DNA from: Alopecurus myosuroides
Lineage: Eukaryota > Streptophyta > Magnoliopsida > Poales > Poaceae
Assembly (NCBI GenBank): GCA_028641055.1
Contig: CM054061.1
Span: 33,909,877 to 33,973,876 of the forward strand
Length of the DNA stretch: 64,000 bases
Direction: 5' to 3'
Both the position numbers and the translations under genes were made by a program. The first letter of the stretch is position 1. Every line of letters starts with the position of its first letter. Under the pieces are notes generated by a model that saw nothing but the letters and a program-made list of their open reading frames with translations, was not told where the DNA came from and did not search any database. Shown here piece by piece: positions 21,501-31,218 of this stretch.

Positions 21501-22346
21501 CTTTTCCTGTTCATTCTCTGCCAGCTTGTACTTCACGAAGTCCGCCCATACGGGTTTTATTTTCTCATACCCTTGAGTGAAATCAGGAGTCTTGTTCTTC
21601 TTAACATAATCAAGGTTCAATCTTTTCTTCCAGTTTTTGAATTGCTCGGCCATCTTTTTCAGGGTCCACGCCTTGACCTTTTCCCGTATCTCATGTTTCA
21701 TTTTAGTAACATCGGCCTCATTCACAGCCGCTTCATTCTCGTCCACCTCCGGCAAGGGTAAGTTGAAATTAGCCAAAATCTTTGAGAAAAGATGATCTTT
21801 GGCTATTTTGCTGACATATGAAATTCCTTGTTTCCGCTGATCTTTTGGCTTATTCCACTCATTAACAGTGATCGGGATGTGATCTCTAACTAGCACTCCG
21901 CATTGCTTCGCAAATTTTTGGGCAACATCAGCGGGAAGCTCGCGTGCGCCGTCTGCTGCGATCGTGTCGATCATGTATCTTTCTGTATCTTTCAACTTCT
22001 TTGTTGCGCCTCGTTTAGTCTTTTTCCCGGTTGATATGCTTGAACCGGATGGCTAAAAATATAAAGACTCTTAATACATGTATATAGACAACGGATGCTT
22101 CATTAATTAACATATCTATATATGCACCTCGGAGCCGGTGTTTGTAATTTGTATGGTTCCACCGGAGCCGTCGGCTGCTCCCATATCAGAGCCGTCGGCT
22201 TCTCCCTCATCGGAGTCGTCTCCCTGGGTGAGCTCCGGATCTCCCTAGCCGGAGTTGTTCATCCACTGCCTCACATCGGTCTCTATGTCGGGCCCGCGGA
22301 TTAAACCTTCGATCATATTTTTGGCATCTTCGTCTCTTGGCTCCAT
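18511..22346 (-). pseudogene. CACTA-2 second gene: Ulp1/C48-type protein, with lesions
   Basis: The start codon is at 22346 (MEPRDEDAKN) and the stop at 18513-18511 after a YYSPGWY end. An acidic first exon is followed by an exon from 22052 (Lys/Trp-rich, TNPA-like), a Pro/Ser-rich repeat region (SPARSPTP units, about 20370-20500) and a DUF8039-like part. The peptidase exons follow, with FHYILLIFEID and MDPKRKP (His and Asp) at about 19165-19230 and GNHLCGYYVCEFIRQ (Gln/Cys) at about 18765-18810, then the last exon 18511-18639. Ulp1-type peptidases cleave SUMO-like modifiers; the role in transposons is unknown. Lesions are a stop in exon 1 (after QWMNNSG), a 1-base frameshift near 21320, and a stop at 21021-21019. 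The catalytic residues are present. Confidence 0.8.
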
Positions 22347-22700
22347 ACTATACAAAAAGAGTAACTATATATTTCAGATCCATTTCATTAAAATTGCTTA
22401 TACATAATAATTAACTAATGATCAATTATTTTCATCAAAATTGCTTATAGATAATACACAAAAAGAGCAACATATTCATGAAATATTTAAACGTACGATA
22501 ACATTTCTAGCATTCTTAAATTTATAACACTAACTTAATTAAATTTTCTAACATTCATAACATTTGTAACATTCTTAAATTTCCTATATCAATTCTAAAC
22601 AAATCTAAAATTCCTAAGTCTAATCTAAAATTTCTAACATTCATAACTAATAATTCTAACATTTGTAACACTAATAAATAACTAGTAAAAAAAAAGGAAA
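22347..22700. other. AT-rich noncoding stretch upstream of the CACTA-2 gene
   Basis: No gene is seen. Short repeats of TTCTAACATT/CATAACATTTGTAACATTC fill much of it. On the minus strand this would be an intron between the GC-rich leader and the first coding exon. Confidence 0.4.
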
Positions 22701-23215
22701 AACAAAAAAAGCCCCGGGTTAGGGCGAGATGGAGGCAGGCCTTACTTCCTCTCGGGGCAGCGGGGCGCGCGGGGCCGAAGGCGGCGCGACGGGTTCGAGG
22801 GAAGGTACGCGCAGGCCGGCGGCGGCTCGACGGGGGAGCGAGGGCGTCTCTCGCGGGCCGGCGGCGGCGCGCTCAGGACTGAGGACGGCGCGACGGGAGC
22901 AAGGACGGGCCGGCGGCGGCGCGCGAGACAGAGCGCGGCGCGACGGGAGCGAGGGGCGGCGCCGCAGAGGAGGACGGCGTCGGGGGCGAGGGGCGGCGCG
23001 GGGGGGCGAAAAAATTGGGCAGCCTCGCGGCGTCGATTTCGTCCCTGCGCGCCGTCTGGAATTGAGGGGGGTGACGTGTATATATCCACTGCCATCCGTC
23101 CCGGTTGGTGGCAACAACCGGGAAGAAAGCCCCTTTAGTCCTGGTTGGACGCACGGGCCGGGACCAGAAGTACTTTTGGGCCGGGCGCGCCAAATGGTTT
23201 AGCGCCAAAATTTGA
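22701..23215 (-). promoter_or_regulatory. GC-rich leader plus internal subterminal motifs, CACTA-2
   Basis: 22720-23060 is a very GC-rich stretch (GGCGGCGC, GCGCGAC repeats) with no credible product. At its upstream side on the minus strand (23086-23200) lie CCGGTTGG/CAACCGGG and TTTAGTCCTGG motifs of the CACTA subterminal type, and TATATATCC at 23079-23087. The arrangement (motif array, then GC-rich leader, then second gene) repeats that of CACTA-1. Confidence 0.55.
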
Positions 23216-23512
23216 ATATCTTGAATATGCACATGAATAACTTCTATATACTTTCGAATTTGAAAAAAAATTTAACATGAAAATTGCTTGAATTTGCATA
23301 ACTAATTCAAATCCGTTTTCTGTTTACCTAAATAATTATTCTAACTATTCAAACTATTAACTATTTCACTATTTGCACTTAATTTAAATATAAATATCTT
23401 ATATTGTTTTAAAATTAGTAACAATTACATTAAACAGAAAACAGACGCGCTAGCGCGCCGTAGTGTCGCCGGAATACAAATTCTTTTATTAAAAAGAGAA
23501 AACAGACGAACA
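23216..23512. other. AT-rich noncoding stretch
   Basis: No gene is seen; AATTTGAAA/TTCAAAT-type low-complexity sequence. The 3' end of the minus-strand exon at 23513 abuts it. Confidence 0.4.
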
Positions 23513-23643
23513 CTACTTCTCGTCGTCGTCGTCGGGGAACTCGTCGCTTCCCAGACGGTGTGACAGTCGTTGAAGTTCATCAGCGACCGCGGGCGGTTGA
23601 GGCGCCAGGCCGCCGCGTCCCAACTCCCGTGTCACGCACCACC
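23513..23643 (-). CDS. Terminal exon of an unrecognised minus-strand gene carried in CACTA-2
   Basis: A GTTTTAG acceptor (23644-23650 on the minus strand) opens an exon reading WCVTRELGRGGLAPQPPA, a helix-like DELQRLSHRLGSDEF, and an acidic DDDDEK end with a TAG stop at 23515-23513. The codon content and acidic tail look like a real exon. Upstream exons to the right are not identified. It may belong to a captured gene; no function is suggested. Confidence 0.35.
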
Positions 23644-23729
23644 CTAAAACAACCAAGCAAATAGTTGCACATTACTACCCGAGCTCAAAGTGAACACTGA
23701 CCCAAGCATGCATGGATGAATGTGTTAAA

Positions 23730-24037
23730 GGGGTGTAGAACAAAACAATCTGTATCACCATCATACAGCCCTACCGTGGCTAGTCGGTGCAATATGCATA
23801 CCAAATGCACGGCAGGACGTATGCATGATGGCGAATCCGGATGTTTTGTATTTGCTCTACGAACTGAATATATGATGTATCAAACCTTAAAGGGGGATGC
23901 AGAACAAAACAATCGGTATCGCCATCATACAGCCCCAACGTGGCTACTGGGTGCAATATGCATACCAAATGCACGGCAGGACGTATGATGGCGAATCCGG
24001 ATGTTTTGTATTTGCTCGATGAACTGACCGGTGTATG
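23730..24037 (+). repeat. Tandem duplication of about 165 bp
   Basis: Two copies (about 23731-23890 and 23895-24037) share GTAGAACAAAACAATC, GCATACCAAATGCACGGCAG and GATGGCGAATCCGGATG segments with few differences. No gene is seen in either copy. Confidence 0.85.
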
Positions 24038-24087
24038 AAGGTGGGCTATATATAGGGTCCTCTGGCTCACAAAGTGTTGTGCTAGGG

Positions 24088-24245
24088 TTTTGATCCAACG
24101 GTTAAGAAATCACCTCATCCAACGGCTCACAACAGCTCGAAAGAAACACACCGTAGCCCTGATCGAACGGCTCACAACAGCTCAAAAGAAACACACCCCG
24201 GATCCAACGACTCACAAGCGCTTGAAAGAAACACACGATCCGTGT
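24088..24245 (+). repeat. Short tandem repeats of about 42 bp
   Basis: Three imperfect units of ATCCAACGGCTCACAACAGC followed by TCGAAAGAAACACAC at about 24118, 24162 and 24202, with a partial unit at 24090. They lie upstream of the gene at 24465. Confidence 0.75.
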
Positions 24246-24282
24246 GATTCTATCTGATTGGTCCAAACGAAACTCTAACCCA

Positions 24283-24390
24283 TTTAGTCCCGGTTGGTGT
24301 CCCCAACCGGGACTAAAGGGATGATCCGTTTCCCAATGAAACCCGTACCATTTAGTCCCGGTTGGTAAAACAGGCCAGGACTAAAGGGAT
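24283..24390. repeat. Subterminal-type hairpins within CACTA-2
   Basis: 24283-24297 (TTTAGTCCCGGTTGG) pairs perfectly with 24303-24317 across 5 bases. A second, imperfect pair lies at about 24352-24388. This is the CACTA subterminal motif again, placed just upstream of the TATA box of the gene at 24465. Confidence 0.8.
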
Positions 24391-24401
24391 ATATGTTTTC
24401 T

Positions 24402-24412
24402 TCTATATATAT
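24402..24412 (+). promoter_or_regulatory. TATA box of the 24465 gene
   Basis: A TCTATATATAT run lies about 55-60 bases before the start codon at 24465. That spacing suits a plant core promoter with a short leader. Confidence 0.55.
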
Positions 24413-24464
24413 GTATGCATTGCCACACCATTGGCATAAACACATAAAAACTCACCACTCTCTC

Positions 24465-25007
24465 ATGGCTTCTACCGTACCCACTCTAACATTCATCCAG
24501 GCGGAGGCACTTTCCGCCTCGAACTACCCCTGCCCGTGCGGCTACAACGTTCCCGCCGGTTGGATGCTGAGCGCCGGAGGAGTGCCGGTCCCTCCTCTTC
24601 CTCAAGGTGTGGCGCGTCGGGCGGCCATCACGAACCACTACTACCACGAGCTCACGCCGGAGCAGCGGAGGAATCCCAGTTGGCATCCCGATAACCAACA
24701 TACTTGGGATGCCTTCTTCATCAATCGGCGTGAGAGGACGCTCACCAGGTATGAGGAGGACGGTCTGCCTCCTGGTAACTTTCACGAGCTCGGTCGTCGG
24801 CTATGGTGGAACGGCCGGACTCTACAGAGCGTCATGGACTACATCAGGGCCGGCGATATCCCCCGCCTGCGCTACCCTCACGCCCAGTCCTGGAATCGTG
24901 ATCCTCCGAGGGAGTGCAGAGCACCGTCAGACGATAGTGACGATGACGGCGGCGACTACGACGACTACGAGTCGGAGTACTATAGGCCTAGGCAGGAGTA
25001 TGACTAG
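24465..25007 (+). CDS. Intact 180-aa protein of unrecognised TE-carried family (LSAGGVPVPPLP family)
   Basis: This is a single-exon gene with no lesion. The start at 24465 was chosen over upstream in-frame ATGs because it follows the TATA box by a normal leader length and matches the start of the family. Residues about 10-45 hold AEALSASNYPCPCGYNVPAGW and LSAGGVPVPPLP. About 80-100 is W-D-A-F-F-x-N-R-R-E-R-x-L. About 115-145 is GRRLWW-N-G-RTLQSVMDYIRAGDIPRL. The C-terminal 35 residues are very acidic and Tyr-rich. I do not recognise a function. Two homologues in this window (44364-45460 and 51505-52584) share the same landmarks in the same order. The gene lies plus strand inside CACTA-2 and is read opposite to its Ulp1-type gene. 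Confidence 0.75.
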   Translation: MASTVPTLTFIQAEALSASNYPCPCGYNVPAGWMLSAGGVPVPPLPQGVARRAAITNHYYHELTPEQRRNPSWHPDNQHTWDAFFINRRERTLTRYEEDGLPPGNFHELGRRLWWNGRTLQSVMDYIRAGDIPRLRYPHAQSWNRDPPRECRAPSDDSDDDGGDYDDYESEYYRPRQEYD

Positions 25008-25351
25008 TAGATCGATGCACTCTTGCCATTATGTACTGCCTTGTTTATTTAGATCTATGCTCTCCGTTCAGATTTAGATCCAATCTTGCCATTATGTGTA
25101 TTGTGCCTTGTTTATCTATCGAAATGCATGTCCCCCTCCTAATGTGAATGCATACTTTGCGGCGTCGATGCCTCACCTCATGTGGCCGCCGGCATGTGCG
25201 AGTCGCAGAGCGGCAATAGGAAGATGGACTGGCGCTTCGTTTCTGAAATGTGTGGGCGGTCGACCTTCAAAAAGAGGAGGGTAGAGAGTGGTTGGACATT
25301 AACGCAGCCGCCTAATGTGAATGCTGCTTTTGGTTGGGAGTTGTGCAACAG
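25008..25351 (+). other. 3' flank of the 24465 gene, up to the retroelement array
   Basis: It contains two near-copies of ATCTTGCCATTATGT...TGCCTTGTTTAT (25021-25115), probably 3' UTR. A stretch without recognised coding content follows, ending AACAG at 25347-25351, the probable target duplication of the LTR array. Confidence 0.45.
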
Positions 25352-28300
25352 TGTAACATCCCAAGTCTGAAAAATAGCCTTTAGAATGTTTTGCTCTCTG
25401 TTATTTTATGTTTTGCATCATGGCATCATGTTGATTGCAATTGTTTTGTTTGTTTTCCTTTTGTTTTCCACTGTTTTCATTTATTTTCCTTTGTTTTCTG
25501 TTTGAATTTCAACTCAAATTTCAAACCCTTTGTTTCATCCTTGTGATGTTACAATTTCCAAGTGAGAGTTCAAATAAAAACAACCAAATTTCTTTCATTT
25601 TATTCAATGTTGATCACTCATTAAAATTGTGGGTTTAATCAAACAAATGATTTTCAAATCACCTTCAAGTTCAAATCAATGCATCAAGCAGAACCAATTT
25701 GAACTTATGAATTTAATCAACTACTTTATTCAAATTGAATCATAGGGGTCACCCTAATAAAAACATGGTTTTCATCAATAATTATTTACTTATCAAATTA
25801 CCCAAATTCAAACCAATTCTCAAATCAATACCTTTTGAAACCTTAAGTTCACCACCCTATTTGTAATCTTTAATCACCTTAAATCTTAGGGGTAAACCCT
25901 ATAAAAAAATGTTTGTTTTCAATAAGGTTTAATTCATATTAAAAATCCTTTCAAATATTGGTTTAATTAACAAACAACAATTAAATTTGTAAACCTTGGA
26001 AAACAAAAGCTAGTTTTGGGTTGCTAATTGAAAACAGAACTAACCATATTCTTTTACCAAAACTTTTATTTAACTTGGAAACTCTCCTTTTTCTCCCATT
26101 TGGTTTTCAGCAAAAAATAAAATAAATAAAACAGAATAAATAATAAAAGGAGAGGAGAGGCAGCAGCAGCCCCAACAGCCCAGCCCGTTACCACCTTGGC
26201 CCATACCCCCTCCCTTTTCTTCTAGCTCTGTACGGCAGAGAATCCACTGCATCCACGTCGACTGCTTCAGAGGAGGAACGGCCGAGCAGCTCTCCCCTCC
26301 CCCTTATATCCATGCCCTAGGGCTCCTTGCTAGCCCTAGGTCCTCCACCTCCTTCTCCATCACGCAGCGCCGCCGATTTCCTTCCTCTCCCTCTGCTCTG
26401 ATCCTCCCTCTGCTCTGAACCGAAATCCATCACAGCCACCGTACTGAACATCACCACACCACCATGGCCGCCACCTCCTCACCTCGCCACCGCTAGCCTG
26501 TCCACCTCGGGGGCCTTCTGTCCCCGGGAATGGAATCCGGGCGCATTCCTCGTCGAGTCGGTGCCCACAGTGGAGCCCGAGGAGGCTCCTAGCGCCGCCG
26601 CCATCCGCCGTTTCCTCGCCGGTCGCCGCCCTGCACGTCTGCATCGACTGCATCCCTGCCGCTCGAGGTGAGGACCTCGCCGCCCCTCATCGCCCTCTCC
26701 TTACGTTCCCGCGCGCAGCAGCATCGCCCACCGGCCCACACCACCACCCCACGCCCGCACGCACGGCGCCTCACCGCGAGCACATCGCCCATCGACCCGC
26801 CGGCGACGATCGCTGTCCCTGTTACCTGCAGCGTTACGCTAAGTTCAGAAACCATCTTCCGCTCGATCTGATGCGTACCTGTTCGGTGACAGTTTCAGTT
26901 CAGAAAAATCGCACCCAGTTCCGAACCATATACCCTCCGAGTCCCCCCTCCCTAACACAACAACGCACCAGCTGCACTGGTTCTGTCCCTTGAGCGCAGC
27001 AGTGAGGTTGTGGGTTCGATCCCCCTCCAACACAATAAAACCCACCTTTTTATTTTACATGCTTTTGGTCACGAAACTTTCTGGTAATCACACCTAGGCC
27101 CTTGCAAGTTAATCTAGATCCCTGGAAAATATTTTCTAAGTCCCTGGTTCAATAAAAAATGGCAGATTGCACCCTATAATTCTAAAATGCATAACAAATT
27201 CATTTTAACCCCAATTTTAACTTTTTAAATATGTTTTCTGTCCCAAATTAAATGATCTATCCAAATATAAAATTTGTTTACTATTTTGAATATTTTAAAT
27301 TGGTGCAATATTTGAAAACTTGTCAAATTCACTTAAATTTGCAAAATTCATAACTTGGGCATAAAAATTCCAAATTCAACAAACCAAATATGTTTTCCAA
27401 TCAATTTTTCATGTACTTTCCAAATATAAATTTTGTTTGCTGTTTTGAATAATTTAAATTGCTGAAAACAACTGTTTCTTGTTTATTGCATTTAAAATTG
27501 CCAAAATAATAACTTGCTCATTTTAAATCCAATTTCCACAAATGAAATATGTTTTCCATGCAAAATTAAACCCTCTTTCCAAATATAAAATTTGTTTCAT
27601 GATTTGAATAATTAAAATTGGTTAAATAATTTAAATCTTATTTAATTCATTTAATATTGCTACAATTATAACTTGATCAAAACAAATTCTTTTGGGACAT
27701 ATAAAATATGTTTTCCAACCATAAAAGTATAAACTTTTCAAATATGAATCTCACTTAATGTTTTAAACAAATAAAAATTCAAATAAGATCATGTTTGAAT
27801 TAAATTCATTTAATTCTTGCTTAAACTTGTTTAATTCCTAAATAATTTATTTGAATTCCTTTTTCAACAAGTGAAACATGCAATCCACCTAAAATTGTGT
27901 GTTCTTATCAAATATAAACTTTGTTATTGGTTTTGAACAGTTTAAATTGATGAAAACAATAATTGTTTGTGTGACATGTCTAAGTAACCAAAACTTTCCA
28001 AAATTAACAAATCATTTCCAAACTTGTTTTATTCCTTTTCCTATGCATCTATCATTGTTATTTTGTTGTTATCTTGTTGTTATCATCATGCAAGCATCAT
28101 GTTTAACCACTTACACTTGTTAATCAAATGTAGATCATTGCTTCCACCTTAACCATTTGCATCCATATGCAATTCACATTGCATAGGGGTCCAATTAAAT
28201 TGTGTTATCTTGTCAAGTAGGTTACTTTGATGCATCTATTAACATGACATGCATCATCCCATGTTTGTGCACCTATGCCATGATATTGATTGTTTATCTT

Positions 28301-30171
28301 TCTGCAATGTTTGTTTGCTTCTTCCCGGATACACGACGACGTTGGGACCGACGATACTTACGACACCCCTTCTAAGGATTTAGCTCAGTACCAGGCTACT
28401 GGGTTTTGCAGGCAAGTTATCACTCACATGAACCACCGTGTTCCTTTCAACATTGGTTACCGATACTTTCCGTTGTTCTTTTCTGCTAGCCTTAGTAGTA
28501 GTTGTTCTGTTACGAACCTATCACATGAATCCCTTAACCCTGATATTGCCTCATCCCCCTTCCTACAACCCATTGTTTGAGCCAGTGTCTTACTAGCATG
28601 CTTAGGTTGTTTTGCTCGAGTCTGTTATCCGTTACTTTCTGTTACTACTTTATTATCGTTCTGGGGGCTCGATGTTAATCAATCAATCATGCTAATGATA
28701 TTGCTAAATAATAATTTGATGATAAGGCACCGGCAGGAGGCCCATGAGAGGTTTTGAAGCCTGCTAGTGTCGACCCTAATAGGAAAAGGGTCTTGTCTAC
28801 TGATCCATGATGAGCGCACTACCCGCATTTGGGAAGCGAGTATGGGCGCCCCCCTCAACTTGACCTGATTCGCATCTCGTCCAAATCGCCTCATTTAGTT
28901 CGTGTTTTCCATTTGCCGCATGCATGTTTTTGCGAGCCCAGGCCAGGGTGGAACTTTCGTAGTCGGCATATAGGGGGACACGGTCTTAGAGTGCTATGAT
29001 GGTCCATTTTCTTCTGGGCTTGATTAGCCGTGCGCCCAAGGTTCTTTGGGCTTGATGCGAAGAATGGTTGGTTGTGTAGAGTACCTCGCTTGGTGGGTTT
29101 GATTCCCGTCTGGCGGGTTATTCTTGAGTGTACGGCCAAATTGGTGCAACCCTGCAGGGATAATCTTCTCGAGAAGCCGTGTTTTTCGCGGTTATGGATT
29201 ACTTGGTGAAAGTACTGGCTAACAAGTACTCAGGACAACTTAAACATAACGATCAAACATGTTACACCCCATGATTAATAACTTGACTAGTAATAGGCTT
29301 ATTGACACAATAATTTGAACCATCATTAACTCAACTGTGTGAGTTATCCTCGGATTGCTTCTTTGGATAAGGGGCGAGATCCAGGATGGGTTTGTTTAAG
29401 TTATCTTTCAGTTGGTTACAATCCTCGATCTTATCTCCTTTCTGGTAGCCGGCATTGGTAGAATCTCTGTAGTTGGTTAGCGCAGCCAGTTGCAGCATCT
29501 TTTATATCCCTTTTCCTTCCGTTGAACCCAAAGCATATGTGCTTGGTGTTGACGGGCTACACTTTGGTGAACTGTGAGTCTTGCTTGCCAGTACGTTTAT
29601 GTACTGACCCCTTTGGGGCTGTGGTTTCCGCAGACCTACGTTACCGAAGATCTACATGGTGTCAACTACGTGGAGTATGACGAGACTGCTGACGAGTAGA
29701 TAGCGGACCCGGGCAGGATCCGAGACTTCGTGGATGGGCTCCGTCTGTTTGTTTCCGGCCTCTTAGGCCTATTTGGTTCTTGTCTGTACTCAGACATGTT
29801 GATTGCTTCCGCTGTATTGTAATGATGTATTGTTGGGGCATGTGCCCTCTGAATGATTGTATTTGCTATCTCTGCTCTAATGAGAGCCATTTGCAACTTA
29901 TTTCAATTTTTGTGTCGTAGAGACCTGTTGTGATATCACTTGTTAAACGCCGTTGACGTACCATGTGTGTATGGTTTGAAGTACGTCGACGGAAGTGCCT
30001 TTGATCTCTAGTGGATAGTTTACATCGACGATGGAATAGCAGGGCTTGTGTTGTCGCGCATAAGCGCAGGCCTACCAGGAAGCTGGGACGTGGGAGCAGT
30101 TATGCCCCATAATCCAAGCATCTGCTATCCAGTTCGTACGGTGAGTATCCCCTAGAAATCAGGGTGCGACA
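25352..30171 (+). repeat. LTR 1 of the tandem retroelement (4820 bp)
   Basis: Full LTR with TG...CA ends. It is AT-rich except for a GC-rich island at about 26150-27000 that includes pyrimidine-rich leader-like sequence and CTTATATCC at about 26305. A polymerase-III B-box-like GGTTCGATCCC is at 27013-27023. Short open frames within it are in poor context and are not called. By eye it differs from LTRs 2 and 3 at about six positions each. Confidence 0.9.
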
Positions 30172-31218
30172 AATGGTATCAGAGCCTGTCTGCCTGTAGG
30201 ATCCCTTTTTACTGGTCGCAGTTGAGTCTAGAAACTATTTTGTAGCTATATAGGAAAAATGAAACGTGAGAGTAGGAATTCTGTTCTTTTTCTTCTTTCC
30301 CCACCCACCCTCCCTTTTCTGGTAAGGAAGTGCAACGTTGATTTTCCCTTCTCATCTAAACTTTCAAGTTAGGATTTCACGAATTCTGGTTTCTCTAGGA
30401 TGGTTATATCTACTAGACCATAGGAATGGAGGTGGTTGTGACATGATTTATCATGTTGCCTACTCATGATTGAGAACGGAGGCGTGTAAGCCCCGGAAGC
30501 AGATGCTCTATTCCTTAAGCAGTAGATATTGATCCTTTAGAAGCCCGGATGGGTTTTCCGTAGTACCTCAGGAGTGTGTTGTTCTCGTTTTCCCCGATGT
30601 TGATATCCTGTTCTTCTCAACATCCTTTTCGTCCGTTGAAATCTTGTTGTTGTTTTCCACTTCAAATCTTCTACCGGCGTCTAATCAAAAACTTCCTCGT
30701 AAACTCTTATCCAGTTAAAGTGTTATTTGATACCGGAGCATCACATTCCTTTGTGTCAACAATCTTTTCAACAACATACTACCCAATTCTGGTTCCACTA
30801 AGCAATCAAAACTCTGTTCACTCCCCGGGATCTCAAGTGTTGACTCCAACATAAGTAAGAACAATCCAATTCTAATGGGAGGCCACATATTCCTCGTTAC
30901 TCTCATGTTGATGATTCTGACATTGATGATTATTCCTGGTGTTGCATTGATGTCAATAACTCTGTTCCACCATTCTAGCCAGATAGTCTATTCTCCAAAT
31001 GAATCAAATTCTACCCAGCTATACAACCTCCATACAAAACCTATACCTCTCCCTTTACTTGAAAATGTTCCGGTGGTTTGCTAATTTCCTGACGTCTATC
31101 CAATGTGCACGATGTGTTTCACGTGACACAACTCAAGAGGATCTTCCCAAGAAGTATCCGGACTTTTTCTTTTCTCAGTAGGAATCTCGGGGCGCGATTC
31201 CTTCAAGGGGGGGCGTTT
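30172..31218 (+). pseudogene. Interior 1: PBS, protease/RT scraps, PPT
   Basis: The primer-binding site TGGTATCAGAGC is at 30174-30185. From about 30690 the plus strand encodes NSYPVKVLFDTGASHSFVS, the retroviral-type aspartic protease active-site region of chromovirus pol. After a stop and a frame change, VPVVC-stop-FPDVYP at about 31070-31100 recalls the conserved start of the reverse-transcriptase domain. All of gag and most of pol are missing, and stops are frequent. A polypurine run (AAGGGGGGGCG) at 31205-31215 precedes LTR 2. It cannot encode its own replication. Confidence 0.85.

Noticed and set aside
22729..23202. Long Arg/Gly-rich open frames on both strands
   Set aside because: The DNA is extremely GC-rich and open in several frames at once. 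Composition and position fit an untranslated leader.
26360..26871. Overlapping open frames in the GC-rich island of each LTR
   Set aside because: They lie inside an LTR, overlap on both strands, and have no recognisable domain. Their perfect repetition reflects LTR identity, not selection.
27013..27023. A tRNA gene
   Set aside because: Only a B-box-like T-arm is present; no acceptor, D or anticodon arms could be built around it by eye.
28290..28580. 96-residue open frame repeated in all three LTRs
   Set aside because: No domain, no promoter relation, and located in an LTR; conserved only because the LTRs are young.
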